A stretch of 60,422 bases of DNA from CG2-30-36-16 sp964372115 (lineage in GTDB: Bacteria > Bacteroidota > Ignavibacteria > Ignavibacteriales > Ignavibacteriaceae). The notes under the pieces were generated by a model. The model searched no databases. It had not been told where the DNA came from and saw nothing but the letters and a program-made list of their open reading frames with translations. The stretch covers positions 1 to 60,422 of the forward strand of contig CAYJPN010000032.1 in assembly GCA_964372115.1 (NCBI GenBank), given 5' to 3'. Within the stretch, counting starts at the first letter, position 1. Every line of letters starts with the position of its first letter. Below are positions 32,949 to 43,700 of this stretch, in pieces. Both the position numbers and the translations under genes were made by a program.

Positions 32949-35186
32949 ATGAAAAATCTTTTCTTGATTTTTCTTTTGTTCGTTGTTGCTGGTTCTATGA
33001 CCATCGCTCAACATGGCCGCGTAAAAGATGTTAGCCCTAATCTGGCTAGCCATGAAATCAAACCAAATTACCCTACTACTGACGCCCTGTGGGATGTGCA
33101 GTTAAACTATGATGCACTTGCTGTTACCGGAGCTGCCGGTAATGCAGCCGCTGTTTTTATTCCGTCTCTCAATGAATTTTGGACGTCTCGTTGGGCTTCG
33201 GCTTTATTACATAGATGGACAGCAGCAGGTACATTAATTGAAGAATTTTCAATAGCTGGTGTAACCGGCACTCGCTCATTAACATTTGACGGTACTTACC
33301 TTTATGCTGGAATAAATACTACCGCCATTCAAGTAATTGACCCGGTTACAAAAACCAAAGTAGGAACGATTACTGCTCCTCAGACTGTTCGTTACATATC
33401 CTATGATCCGACTGCAGATGGCGGTGCTGGTGGTTTATGGCTTGGAAACTTTTCAACAAATCCGCAATTAATTAGCATGACAGGTACTGTGTTAAACACT
33501 TTAACTTACGCAAGTTTGGGTGTTACAAGTATTTATGGTGCCGCTGTTGACAATTATTCTCCAGGTGGTCCATTTCTTTGGTTCTGGGGCCAGGGTGCTG
33601 GTGCCGGAACACCTCAATATCTTGTTCAGGTAAGCCCAGCTACCGGTTTACCAACCGGTCTTCAGCATGACGTTTTGACTGACGTCGGTGTTGGAAACGT
33701 AGACGCAATTGCAGGTGGAGTTTTTTGTACCACTGGTTTAGTGCCGGGTTTTGCTTCTTTAGGCGGCTTGCTACAGGGCGCACCTGACAGATTATTCGCT
33801 TATGAATTAACTTCCACCGGTCCTCCATGTCCGGTTGGTGTTGCTACAAACCCAACACCTGCAGATGGTGCAACAGGTCTTAGTCTTGATCCCGGTGCTG
33901 CTACCTGGACAAATGGCGCGGGCACAACACAGGTAGAAGTTTTCTTCGGACCTGCAGGTAACATGACATCAGTTTACAGCGGCGCTCCTATTACTCAATA
34001 TGCAATCCAGGGTCCCCTAATGTATGCAACAACATACAATTGGAAAGTTGTTTGTAAAAATGATACATGCGCTGGCGCTCCTGCAGCTACATGGGCATTC
34101 ACAACTATGGACGATCCATCATTAGTTACCGTATTTGAAGATCATTTTGAAAATGGTACAACAAACTGGAATATTACTAACGACGGCGGAACTTGCGTTT
34201 GGTTAGTGTTTACTCCTCCTTACCCGAATACTTACACGCTGCCAAATATTGATGGTGGTGTTTTATCAGCAGATGTTGATGAATGCGGAAGCGGTTCGAC
34301 ATTGTTGTCTACTGCTACATTAGTTACTCCGATTAACGTATCTCAGTATCAAACAGTAATGCTTTATTATGATACTCACTTTAATGCTTTAGATGCTGAC
34401 GATAAAGGTTATGTTGACATTAGTATTGACGGCGGTACCAACTGGGTTAATGTAAAAACTTATGACGGCGTTGACTTTGTCGGTCATGAAGCTGTTGACA
34501 TTTCTTCAGTTGCCGGTTTACAAGATAACGTGCTTATTAGATTTGTATCAATTCAGCCCGGTTGGGACTGGTATTGGGCACTTGATAACGTAGTTGTTAT
34601 TGCTTCAAATGTTATTCCTGTTGAATTTACAACTTTTGCTGCTTCTGTAAACGAAAACTCAGTTAATTTGAACTGGGCAACCGCAACAGAAACAAATAAC
34701 AAAGGTTTCGAAGTTCAGAGAAAAACAAATGGTAATTACCAGGTAGTTGGCTTTATTCAAGGTCATGGCACATCAACCGAAAGAAACAGCTACAATTTTG
34801 TAGATGCTAATCTTGATGCCGGTAATTATACTTACAGATTAAGACAGGTTGATTTTGATGGTACATCCGCTTTCTCAAGCGAAGTTGATGCAATCGTTGA
34901 AATGCCGAAAGTATTTTCACTCGAACAAAATTATCCTAACCCGTTCAATCCTTCAACCCAAATTAATTTTAGTCTCGCTGTAGATTCTAAAGTTTCATTG
35001 AAGGTATTTGATGTGCTCGGTCAGGAAGTTATGAGTCTTATCAACGGACAAATTGCCGCTGGTAAACACAATGTTAAATTTAATGCTGCCGGTTTGAATA
35101 GCGGTGTTTATTTCTATAGAATAGACGCAACAGGAATTGACGGCAAAAATTTCTCATCAGTTAAAAAGATGATTTTAACAAAATAA
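32949..35186 (+). CDS. T9SS cargo with an N-terminal propeller-like region and adhesin-type domain
   Basis: The 745-aa protein has a signal peptide ending GSMTIAQ. The N-terminal half (about 30-290) has repeats of the type SLTFDGTYLYAG, VRYISYDPTADGGAGGLWLG and PFLWFWGQG, suggesting a beta-propeller. An Ig/FN3-like NPTPADGATGLSLDPGAATW segment follows (about 297-385), then a cleaved-adhesin-type jelly roll (about 395-553, VFEDHFENGTTNWNIT). A PVEFTTFAASVNENSVNLNW linker leads to a T9SS sorting domain (FSLEQNYPNPFNPSTQINFS, ending KKMILTK). It should be displayed or released at the cell surface. Function is unknown. It has a strong ribosome-binding site (TTAGGAGGTTCT). Confidence 0.87.
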   Translation: MKNLFLIFLLFVVAGSMTIAQHGRVKDVSPNLASHEIKPNYPTTDALWDVQLNYDALAVTGAAGNAAAVFIPSLNEFWTSRWASALLHRWTAAGTLIEEFSIAGVTGTRSLTFDGTYLYAGINTTAIQVIDPVTKTKVGTITAPQTVRYISYDPTADGGAGGLWLGNFSTNPQLISMTGTVLNTLTYASLGVTSIYGAAVDNYSPGGPFLWFWGQGAGAGTPQYLVQVSPATGLPTGLQHDVLTDVGVGNVDAIAGGVFCTTGLVPGFASLGGLLQGAPDRLFAYELTSTGPPCPVGVATNPTPADGATGLSLDPGAATWTNGAGTTQVEVFFGPAGNMTSVYSGAPITQYAIQGPLMYATTYNWKVVCKNDTCAGAPAATWAFTTMDDPSLVTVFEDHFENGTTNWNITNDGGTCVWLVFTPPYPNTYTLPNIDGGVLSADVDECGSGSTLLSTATLVTPINVSQYQTVMLYYDTHFNALDADDKGYVDISIDGGTNWVNVKTYDGVDFVGHEAVDISSVAGLQDNVLIRFVSIQPGWDWYWALDNVVVIASNVIPVEFTTFAASVNENSVNLNWATATETNNKGFEVQRKTNGNYQVVGFIQGHGTSTERNSYNFVDANLDAGNYTYRLRQVDFDGTSAFSSEVDAIVEMPKVFSLEQNYPNPFNPSTQINFSLAVDSKVSLKVFDVLGQEVMSLINGQIAAGKHNVKFNAAGLNSGVYFYRIDATGIDGKNFSSVKKMILTK

Positions 35187-35211
35187 TTTCGTTCTTGTTA
35201 ACATTCATGTT

Positions 35212-35241
35212 AAGCCGGTTCTAGGATGAACCGGCTTTTTA
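35212..35241 (+). terminator. Rho-independent terminator after the second cargo gene
   Basis: AAGCCGGTTC (35212-35221), loop TAGGAT, GAACCGGCTT (35228-35237), then a T run. It is a strong 10-bp stem, so the third cargo gene needs its own promoter. Confidence 0.92.
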
Positions 35242-35365
35242 TTTTTAAACCTCAGTTAATAATTTTTTAACATTTAAAATTCAGCATACCCTTGATTTAC
35301 TGTTTGTTTTAGGCTACTTTTAAAGCGCTTTTTAACCTATTTAATAACTTTGAAGGGAGTTCTGT

Positions 35366-37537
35366 ATGAAAAAATTATTTTCATTTCTAATTATTGCATT
35401 GTTTTTTGCATCTCCTATCCTTGCTCAAGGAGTAATGTTATGGGAAAAAACGAATGCTGACTACTCATGGATAACGATTGATAACACCATGCGTGGTATG
35501 ACTTTTAATGAAGCTACAAATCACGTATTAGTTTGCAGCCGTACAACTGCCGCGGGTATTTATGCGCTCGATAATATGACAGGCACTTTAGTAAGTAGCC
35601 TCGATATGACAGGTGTTACCGGCGGTACATTTCCGATTAACATTATAAAAGCAACAACCGATGGTGTTATTTACGGAGTTAATCTAACAACAACCGGAAC
35701 CGGCTTAAAAATTTACCGTTGGGCTAACGAATCCGCTGTCCCGACAGTAGCTTTCTCCGGTGATCTCACCGGTCGTTTTGGTGATGTTATGGCAGTTTCT
35801 GGTAGCGGTACTTCAACAGTAATTTATGTTAGCGGTTCTTCAAACACGCTAATTCAATTGCTAACAACTGCCGACGGTGTGACTTTTACCCCTGCCTCTA
35901 CAATTACAGTTGTTGCTGGTGCAGCCCGCGGTGGTATTGCCCCTGTAACTACGGGCGCTTCATCCGATTTATGGATTAACGGTGCTGGTACAAGCACAAC
36001 GCATATCGATGCCGCGGGTGCTGTCATCAATACAATTGACGGCGGTGTTATTTCCAACGGTTGGTCTAACGTTGCTTATAAAATGTCTTCAAACGGAAGA
36101 AAAGTTGTTGCGGTTGTTGGGAAAAATGATGGTACGCTCGGGCATACTATTCAGGTATTTGATGTAACAAATAGCGAAGTATTCCCAACAAAGTATGGTG
36201 AATTTAAATTAACGATCCCTTATCTAACGAACACAAATGCTTCCTCCGACATGTCATTGGTGGATAACGGTGATGGTACATTTACTATATATGCCGCATT
36301 TACAAATAACGGTGTTGCTGCTTTCAAATCCAATATGGTTTACATCTCTGAAGCACGCGAAGATTTAGATAATGATTTTCAACCTGACAGATACCACGAC
36401 ACACTTACAGTTAAAGGTGTTTGTATTTCCCCCAATTATCAGACCAGCAACAGATCATATTACATTTGGGACGGTACCGCAGGAATTACTACTTTCAAAG
36501 GTGGTTTGTTAAGCCCCGATATGCAGATTGGAGATTACGTTCAGGTAACCGGTTTTGTGAATTTTTACAATGGTCTCACAGAATTGGAGCCACTTGCAGA
36601 TACTACCGTGACTGTGTTTAGCGACAGCAATTGGGCAATGATTCCACAACCAATAGTGTTAACTTTAGCGCAATATAAAGCAAATGCTGAGTATTACGAA
36701 TCACGTTTAATTGCATTTGTAAATTTGAGCAAAGCAAGCGGCACCTGGCCAGCAAGCGGAAGCGCAACTTTGAAAGTTACAGACGGTGTGGATACGGTTG
36801 ATTACAGAATTGACAGCGATACGGATATAGACGGACAACCTGAACCTACATGGCCAAGGGACCTAATTGCTCTCGGCAGCCAATTCACCTCTGTTGCGCC
36901 ATATAATACAGGTTATCAGTTGATGCCGAGGTATTATGCATTTGATATTCTTCCTCCGTATTCTGTGCCGGTTGAGTTAACATCATTCTCGGCAAATGTA
37001 AACAATGGAACTGTTGTATTAAACTGGCAGACAGCAACCGAAACAAATAACAGCGGTTTTGCTGTTGAAAGAAGCAATGATAACAAATTCTTTACGAAAA
37101 TTGGTTTTGTAAACGGTAATGGAACAAGCACTGAAAAACATAATTATTCGTACAGCGATAAAAATGTTTCGGGTACAGTTTTTTACCGATTAAAACAAAT
37201 CGATTTTGATGGTACATTTGCTTATTCATCAACAGTTGAAGTTTCCGTTGAAACCCCGGCTTCCTACGGTTTAGCTCAAAATTATCCTAATCCGTTTAAC
37301 CCTTCTACTACAATAAACTTTACATTGCCTGTTAATGCAAAAGTAAAAGTAACTATTTATAATGTGCTCGGAAAAGAAATTTCCACACTTGTAAACAACG
37401 ACCTTACTTCAGGTTCGCATAACTATAATGTAAACTTAAAGAATGTTTCGAGCGGCATTTATTTCTACACAATCGAAGCAAAAGGTATCGATGGTTCAAT
37501 CTTTACAAATACAAAAAAGATGACCCTTTTAAAGTAA
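35366..37537 (+). CDS. T9SS cargo with propeller-like and OB-fold-like regions
   Basis: The 723-aa protein has a signal peptide ending ASPILAQ and an N-terminal propeller-like part (about 25-325) with AWSLD-type strands and many GT/GA turns. An OB-fold-like region follows (about 330-535: DTLTVKGVCISPNY, TTFKGGLLSPDMQIGDYVQV). PVELTSFSANVNNGTVVLNW and a T9SS sorting domain (YGLAQNYPNPFNPSTTINFT, ending KKMTLLK) complete it. The OB-like region resembles those in secreted nucleases and DUF5689-type proteins, but no catalytic residues are evident. It should be surface-located. The ribosome-binding site is GAAGGGAG. The gene has its own terminator and probably its own promoter. Confidence 0.85.
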   Translation: MKKLFSFLIIALFFASPILAQGVMLWEKTNADYSWITIDNTMRGMTFNEATNHVLVCSRTTAAGIYALDNMTGTLVSSLDMTGVTGGTFPINIIKATTDGVIYGVNLTTTGTGLKIYRWANESAVPTVAFSGDLTGRFGDVMAVSGSGTSTVIYVSGSSNTLIQLLTTADGVTFTPASTITVVAGAARGGIAPVTTGASSDLWINGAGTSTTHIDAAGAVINTIDGGVISNGWSNVAYKMSSNGRKVVAVVGKNDGTLGHTIQVFDVTNSEVFPTKYGEFKLTIPYLTNTNASSDMSLVDNGDGTFTIYAAFTNNGVAAFKSNMVYISEAREDLDNDFQPDRYHDTLTVKGVCISPNYQTSNRSYYIWDGTAGITTFKGGLLSPDMQIGDYVQVTGFVNFYNGLTELEPLADTTVTVFSDSNWAMIPQPIVLTLAQYKANAEYYESRLIAFVNLSKASGTWPASGSATLKVTDGVDTVDYRIDSDTDIDGQPEPTWPRDLIALGSQFTSVAPYNTGYQLMPRYYAFDILPPYSVPVELTSFSANVNNGTVVLNWQTATETNNSGFAVERSNDNKFFTKIGFVNGNGTSTEKHNYSYSDKNVSGTVFYRLKQIDFDGTFAYSSTVEVSVETPASYGLAQNYPNPFNPSTTINFTLPVNAKVKVTIYNVLGKEISTLVNNDLTSGSHNYNVNLKNVSSGIYFYTIEAKGIDGSIFTNTKKMTLLK

Positions 37538-37559
37538 TTTTTATTACTCGTTCAATAAA

Positions 37560-37586
37560 AAGCCCCGCTGAAAAATGCGGGGTTTT
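37560..37586 (+). terminator. Rho-independent terminator after the third cargo gene
   Basis: AGCCCCGC (37561-37568), loop TGAAAAAT, GCGGGG (37577-37582), then TTTTTT. It is a classic strong terminator. Confidence 0.93.
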
Positions 37587-37675
37587 TTGTTTGTATCAAT
37601 TGAGAATACATTGCTTGTAAACTCCTATTTTGATAATTTTACCGCGTTTTTAATACCAACTTTTGAAATGAGAAT

Positions 37676-38182
37676 ATGAAATATTTTATCCCGGTTCTTT
37701 TTGTTGCTGTCTCTCTAACACTTATCGGCTGCGGAAAATCTGCCGAAGATTATATGAAAGATGCTTCTGAAAAATTAAAAGCTCAAAATGTATCAGAAGC
37801 TGTTGCTTCCTATCAAAAAATATTAGAAGAATTCCCTCAAAGCGAGCAGGCGCCGGAAGCTCTTTACCAGCTTGCTACAATTTACCAGGGTTTACTCCTC
37901 CCTAATTTGTCGAGAGAAGAATCACTTATTCAAGCCATAACTTCCTTCAAAGCAGTTTATGAAAAATATCCGAAAAACAAATTTGCACCGGTGTCTTTGT
38001 TTATGAGCGGCTTTATTATGGCAAATGAATTACATCAATACGATGAAGCTACTAAAACATACAGCCTCTTTTTAGATAAATTTCCCGATCATCAACTCGC
38101 CCAATCTGCAAAAGATGAACTTGAAAATATGGGTTTGGAACCGGATGAAATATTAAATAAGAAAGGCGAGCCAAATAAATAA
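37676..38182 (+). CDS. TPR-containing lipoprotein
   Basis: The 168-aa protein has a lipoprotein signal peptide with lipobox LIGC (Cys19). Three TPR-like helical pairs follow: NVSEAVASYQKILEEFPQSE, LIQAITSFKAVYEKYPKNKF and YDEATKTYSLFLDKFPDHQL. The spacing recalls BamD/YbgF-type lipoproteins but the protein is shorter than BamD (about 245 aa). It probably scaffolds an envelope complex. Its stop overlaps the DUF58 start by 1 bp (AATAATGG), so the two are coupled. Confidence 0.85.
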   Translation: MKYFIPVLFVAVSLTLIGCGKSAEDYMKDASEKLKAQNVSEAVASYQKILEEFPQSEQAPEALYQLATIYQGLLLPNLSREESLIQAITSFKAVYEKYPKNKFAPVSLFMSGFIMANELHQYDEATKTYSLFLDKFPDHQLAQSAKDELENMGLEPDEILNKKGEPNK

Positions 38183-39090
38183 TGGCGGGTTATCAGCAAG
38201 ACTACCGTAAATATCTCGATCCCTCAGTTATATCAAAACTAAATTCATTTGAACTTAGGGCAAGGTTGGTAGTTGAGGGTTTTATGGTAGGTCTGCATAA
38301 AAGTCCTTACCATGGTTTTTCTGTTGAATTTACCGAACATCGCCCATATATGCAGGGGGACAACCTTAAAGATGTAGACTGGAAGGTTTACGGTAAAACA
38401 GAAAAATATTACATCAAGCAGTACGAAGAGGAAACAAACTTAAAAAGTTACATCCTCCTCGATAAAAGTAGATCAATGAGTTATGCCTCAAAAGGGAATG
38501 TAAGCAAGCTTGAATACGGCGCTACATTAACCGCTGCACTCAGTTATCTTATGTTTAAACAGCAGGACGCGGTAGGACTTTCAATATACTCCGAGACAAT
38601 TGAACATTATTTGCCGCCGAAAGCGTCAAAAACATATTTACACGAAGTATTAAAAGTTTTAACCTCAATTGTTCCGTCAAACAAAACCAACACTTCTTCG
38701 TGTCTAAATAAAATTGCCGAAAAAATAAAAAGAAGGGGATTAGTAATAATTATTTCCGATCTGTTTGATGATGTCAATTCGATATTAACAGCGTTAAAAC
38801 ACTTTCGCTATCAAAATAATGAAGTAATTGTATTCCAAATTCTCGATCCTCTTGAGAGGTCATTCGCGTTCGGAAAAGATTCAATTTTCAAAGACCTCGA
38901 AACAGATGAAGAAATAACTACACAACCGTATCAGATTCAAAAAGCTTATAAAGAAGCGATGGATGAATTTATACATCGCATAAAGTCCGAATGCTTAAAC
39001 TCGAACATCGAGTATAATTTAATTGATACTTCGACTCCGTTTGATAAAGCTTTGTTTGGGTATATTCAAAAACGCAAGAAGCTCCACTAA
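38182..39090 (+). CDS. DUF58 protein with a von Willebrand A-like fold
   Basis: The 302-aa cytoplasmic protein has the DUF58 core, FTEHRPYMQGDNLKDVDWK (about 51-69), followed by a vWA-like metal site in LLDKSRSMSYAS and IIISDLFDDV. Such proteins are usually encoded beside a MoxR AAA+ ATPase and BatA/BatB proteins. Here no MoxR gene is adjacent. It is coupled to the TPR lipoprotein gene. Function is unknown beyond a likely role in complex assembly or stress tolerance. Confidence 0.88.
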   Translation: MAGYQQDYRKYLDPSVISKLNSFELRARLVVEGFMVGLHKSPYHGFSVEFTEHRPYMQGDNLKDVDWKVYGKTEKYYIKQYEEETNLKSYILLDKSRSMSYASKGNVSKLEYGATLTAALSYLMFKQQDAVGLSIYSETIEHYLPPKASKTYLHEVLKVLTSIVPSNKTNTSSCLNKIAEKIKRRGLVIIISDLFDDVNSILTALKHFRYQNNEVIVFQILDPLERSFAFGKDSIFKDLETDEEITTQPYQIQKAYKEAMDEFIHRIKSECLNSNIEYNLIDTSTPFDKALFGYIQKRKKLH

Positions 39091-39266
39091 TTTAACCTGT
39101 CTGTACTACATGATGCTAATTATCGATTAAAAATTAATTAAATTTGCAATCGTGAGTGTAGATTTTTAAACGACTGAGCATGCTCTCATCCATCCAATTT
39201 TAAATGATGAAAAAAAAATTCAAAGAAGAATGTTACACAAGAATTTTTTTATTTACGGAACTCAAT

Positions 39267-40207
39267 ATGTTAAAACCCAAGCTGTTAACGACATTACAAG
39301 ATTATAACAAACAAAAATTTATTGCCGATTTGACATCAGGGGTCATCGTTGGTATAGCAGCTCTCCCACTTGCAATTGCATTCGGGATAGCATCAGGCGT
39401 CGCTCCGCAGCAGGGAATTATAACCGCTATAATTGCAGGTATTGAATCACTCCTTTCGGCTATTGTTGCAGATGGTATGATTGGCGGGAAACACAGAAGC
39501 AATATGGAACTTATTGCTCAAGGAGTAGCCAACTTAATTACTCCTTTATTTGGGGAAATACCAGCAATAGGTGCAATTGCCAGAACTGCTACAAATATAA
39601 AAAACAGCGGCTGTGCTATTAGTAGTTGCCTATCATATGAGTGAGTGGCGCAGATTTGCATGGGTACTAAAAAGTTCAAAATGCGATGTAGTTGTTTTGT
39701 TAACTACCTTTGGTTTAACAGTTATTATTGATTTAACTATAGCTATAGAAATTGGCATGCTGCTCGCCGTATTTTTATTTATGAGAAGAATGGCGATGGT
39801 AACAAACGTAGGTGTAATTACCCGCGAGTTTAATGATGAAGAAGAACAGGTTGATCCGATGGCAATTGACAAGCGGAAAATTCCTGAAGGTGTAGAAGTT
39901 TACGAAATAAACGGACCATTCTTTTTTGGTGTAGCCTCTAAATTTAAAGAAGCAATTGACAAGGTAGCCAAACCTCTGATGGTAAGAATTATAAGAATGC
40001 GTAAAGTGCCGGCTATTGATTCAACCGGTATATATTCACTTGAAGAACTATTAAAATCATCATTAAAAGAAGGAACGGTTTGTGCTCGAGGGAAGTGGAT
40101 TTTTTAAGAAAATAAATCCGGCGGATATTTGCGGAAACATTGATCTCGCACTTGCTAGAGCCAAAGAGTTGATTGAAGATAAGAGAAAAGTAAAACGAAC
40201 GTTCTAG
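39267..40207 (+). pseudogene. SulP-family anion transporter with several internal deletions
   Basis: The start MLKPKLLTTLQDYNKQKF lies at 39267. The reading matches a SulP transporter N-terminus through GVAPQQGIITAIIAG, then jumps directly to IESLLSAIVADGMIGGKHRS. That omits roughly 190 residues of a normal protein. It continues to IARTATNIKNSG, loses about 40 residues and changes frame. It then resumes at ILVVAYHMSEWRRF-type sequence and reads into a STAS domain (VEVYEINGPFFFGVASKF, DSTGIYSLEELL). A further small deletion and frameshift follow KEGTV. The last exon-like piece GFFKKINPADICGNIDLALA runs to TAG 40205-40207. Three separate lesions make it clearly nonfunctional. Confidence 0.92.
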
Positions 40208-40357
40208 ACGATTAATTATTATAAAGTAATAGAATCCTAACTATTCAATCTCCGGTGAAGATCAAAATATAATTTAGCATTGCTTTTTTCAAAGAGATAA
40301 ATGTATAAGATTTAATCGAGGAAATTTTGAAATATTTATTTAACAAGAGAGAGAACT

Positions 40358-40690
40358 ATGAATTGGCAAAAAGAATTTCAGGCAGCCATAACTGTAACTG
40401 ATGCTGAAAACAAAATAATTTTTATGAACGATAAATCATTACAAGTTTTTGCAGATGATGGGGGAAGTAAACTTATCGGTTCAAATCTCTTTGAGTGCCA
40501 CAGCGCCCCCTCCAACGAAATAATTGAAGAAATTATCTCATCAAAAAAAACGAATGTTTATACAATAGAAAAAAACGGGATAAAAAAGCTAATTTATCAA
40601 AGTCCCTGGTATAAGGATGGAGAGTTTAAGGGATTGGTTGAATTATCTCTCGAAATCCCTTTTGATATGCCGCATTTTGTGAGATCATAA
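40358..40690 (+). CDS. Single PAS-domain protein
   Basis: The 110-aa soluble protein is one PAS fold: AAITVTDAENKIIFMNDKSL (first strands), then SKLIGSNLFECHSAPSNEII, and C-terminal YTIEKNGIKKLIYQSPWYKD and GLVELSLEIPF. There is no output domain, so it is likely a sensor module or a partner for another protein. Ligand and partner are unknown. It has a GAGAG ribosome-binding region and ends before a bidirectional terminator. Confidence 0.82.
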   Translation: MNWQKEFQAAITVTDAENKIIFMNDKSLQVFADDGGSKLIGSNLFECHSAPSNEIIEEIISSKKTNVYTIEKNGIKKLIYQSPWYKDGEFKGLVELSLEIPFDMPHFVRS

Positions 40691-40696
40691 AAAAAA

Positions 40697-40725
40697 CCGG
40701 CTATCTCGTATAACGGGATAGCCGG
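40697..40725. terminator. Bidirectional terminator between convergent genes
   Basis: CCGGCTATC (40697-40705) pairs with GATAGCCGG (40717-40725), with two more inner pairs possible. On the minus strand a T8 run follows, which serves the C25 peptidase gene. On the plus strand the tail is weaker. Confidence 0.88.
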
Positions 40726-40745
40726 GAAAATTTGAATAGTTATTT

Positions 40746-43700
40746 TTATTTAACGAGCATCATCTTCTTTATATCGAAAAATTGTTTTTGCCCGTCAACT
40801 GAGCGAGCCTGGATTTTATAAATATAAATTCCGCTGGCTAAACCGGAAGCGTTAAAGTTTATTTCGTAATAACCGGCTGCCTGCGATTTGTTGACTAATT
40901 CTGTAACGACTTCGCCGAGTGAATTATAAACCGAAACATTTACATTGCTCGCCATAGGCAGCGAATATTTTATTTTTGTTGCGGGGTTAAACGGATTCGG
41001 ATAATTTTGACTTAATACATAATCATCGGGAAGATTTGATAAATCAATTTCAATCAGCGATGAGTAATTTATCTTACCATCAAAATCCATTTGTTTTAAG
41101 CGGTAATAAGTTTTGCCTGAGTAGAAAAACTTATCTGTAAAATTATAAACAATTGGTTCTGTCGAGTTTCCTCTTCCTTTGACAAATGAAACAGTTTCCC
41201 AATTTTTATTATTTTCTGTCGAACGTTCAATTACAAACCCCTGGTTGTTTACTTCGGTTGTCGTTTCCCAGTTTAAGTTAACGCCCGCTTCCGAAGGGGC
41301 AGCAGTAAAAGAAGAAAGCTCAACCGGTATTGATCCATCATCTAATAACATTGTTACAGGGTAAACTAACTGGCTATGCTGAGGATCGTTACTTGTTAAA
41401 ACCATATCCATTTTATAATAACCGACCGGGTAGTCGCTTCCCGAAAAAGTAAACTCAACAAGCGCCGAACCACCGTTAGCAATTGTCCCGGACAATCCGG
41501 TTCCGGCAATCCAATCAGGTTCAGAAGCAATTTTTACTGCGAGATTGTTTTTTACATAAATTGAATTATACGCTATTTGCAGACCGTCATTTCCTGCTGC
41601 GTTTTCAATTCCTACAGTTGCGCCGTTCAGAGTGGTTGTCATGTTTTTGTAATAAAACATCAGTCTGCCGTTTGAAGAAAACACTATTTGAAAAGTTAAT
41701 GTTCCGGTTCCGCTGTATTTCTGCCAATCATGGAATTGAATAATAAAATTATTTTCATCCTGTTTGTAATACACCTTACCTGTTGTTTTACCGTCAAGAT
41801 CATCCCAGAAAGGAGAAATTATTTCGTTTGGAGTTGATGAACTTGGAATAGCGGCATTTGTAAAAGTACTGCCGGTTACGGGTTCAAAAGTTAAATAACC
41901 GTTTGAGGAAACATAAACCTGCGTTTTTACTATTCCGTAATATTTATAATTAAACCCGAAATTAAACGGACCGGCATAACCTTCATCAGTAGCGTTGTAA
42001 GTTCCGGTAGGTATCCAGTTAGTTACAAGCGTACCGGTGGCGGCAATATCATTCCAAACATATTGGGGACCATTCAACTCATCACTGTCAATCCAGTTAT
42101 ACCCGAAGTTATCAGGACCGCCGAAACCTTTTATTGATGATCCGCCGACTTCAAGCGGGTTATTTTTATCATTGGATCTTTCGGGTGGAGTATTCGATTT
42201 TAATGAAATGATTTTGTATGCCACATTCAATTTTTCCGGGAATGTATTATTGGTCATTTCTATAGAGTAATCAAGCGACGAACTACCGGCAGAAATATTT
42301 GAGATCACCACCGTGTCGGTAACAACCTGGTTTGGTTCAACCACAACGTGCATACTATCGGCAGGGCTTATTGCAAGCAAAGGAGCGCCTAATGTAGTGC
42401 CTGAGGTTACATTGGACATCGAAGCAGTATTACCCCACATATCTTTTGCTTTAATAGCAAAATAATAAGTAGTATTAAATGCTAAACCGGAAACTGCAAA
42501 ACTTTTTAATGAACCGGTTGAATCATTCTGCCCACTGACAAGAAATTGCATACAACTATTAAAATTAGTTGAAGTAATCGGAGAGTCAGAACACCGAACA
42601 TCATAACTAACAACACCGCCGAAAGATGAATCCATTGGAGTGGTCCAGTTAATGGTTAACGAATTAGAAGTAGGGTTAGACGCGGATAAGTCGATTATTG
42701 CGTTTGGAGCTACACTATCGGGCATCATTCCAAAATTCATCACCATACTGCAATCACCGAAAATGTTATACTGTTCCATTAACTGTAAACCTTCACCGGT
42801 GCTTCCGCCCCAAAGGTCCATAGCTTTCATCACACCGTTAAAACATATACCGCCGACAGTTGAACGCATTTTGTTTGCCAGCAAATAAATGGCTTCACTC
42901 TGCATATCGCATGGAGGAACCCAACTTGTATTTGTTGATGCTCCGTACACGGCTATAGCGCCTTTCGGATTTAATGTATCACCGGCTCTAATCCAGGCTT
43001 CTTCCATACATTCGGACAGAGTGAAAGAACCGTTTTGACAAGCAACATCAATTATAAACGGGTTCTTATAGCCGTTAGTTAAATTTCTGATTGCCGATAC
43101 ATTAAATGATGATGTTGACCAGGAAGTTCCACTGCCATGCCCGATATAATTAACAATACTTCTTCCGTCATTTATTGCTGCTGCAACTTGTGATGAGGTT
43201 GCGCCGGGGTCATAGATCTCATCCATAGAAGTAAAACCATGATTAAATAAAGTATCGCGCAGCAGGTTCATTCTTTGCCAATCATATAAAGGTGTGCTTC
43301 CGTTTTCATTACTTGCGACACCTGTTGTTTTATAGTACCAGCCTGCTTGCGAACCGGTATCAGGATATTTTTCATATTTTAATATCTTTTTTACTATGTA
43401 AGCGCAATTATCTGCATTAGTTGGCGAGATGCGTGAAATATAGGCATCGGGGTAAGCATCTGTTCCTGCTAATTTTACAAAACATGGGTCGGATGCTGCG
43501 CCTTCGGATAAACCGGATAATGTCGGTATCTCACCCGATTCTCCGACTAAAACTATATAAGTAATACCTTCGGGCTGATTATATAAATTTTGAATATAGG
43601 TTTTTATTGCATTCGCTCCGCTTCCTGTTACTGTCGGATATTCTGCAAGCAAGGTGGGCACACCTTTTTCAATTTTCCAGTTATATAGAGGTTGAACCTG

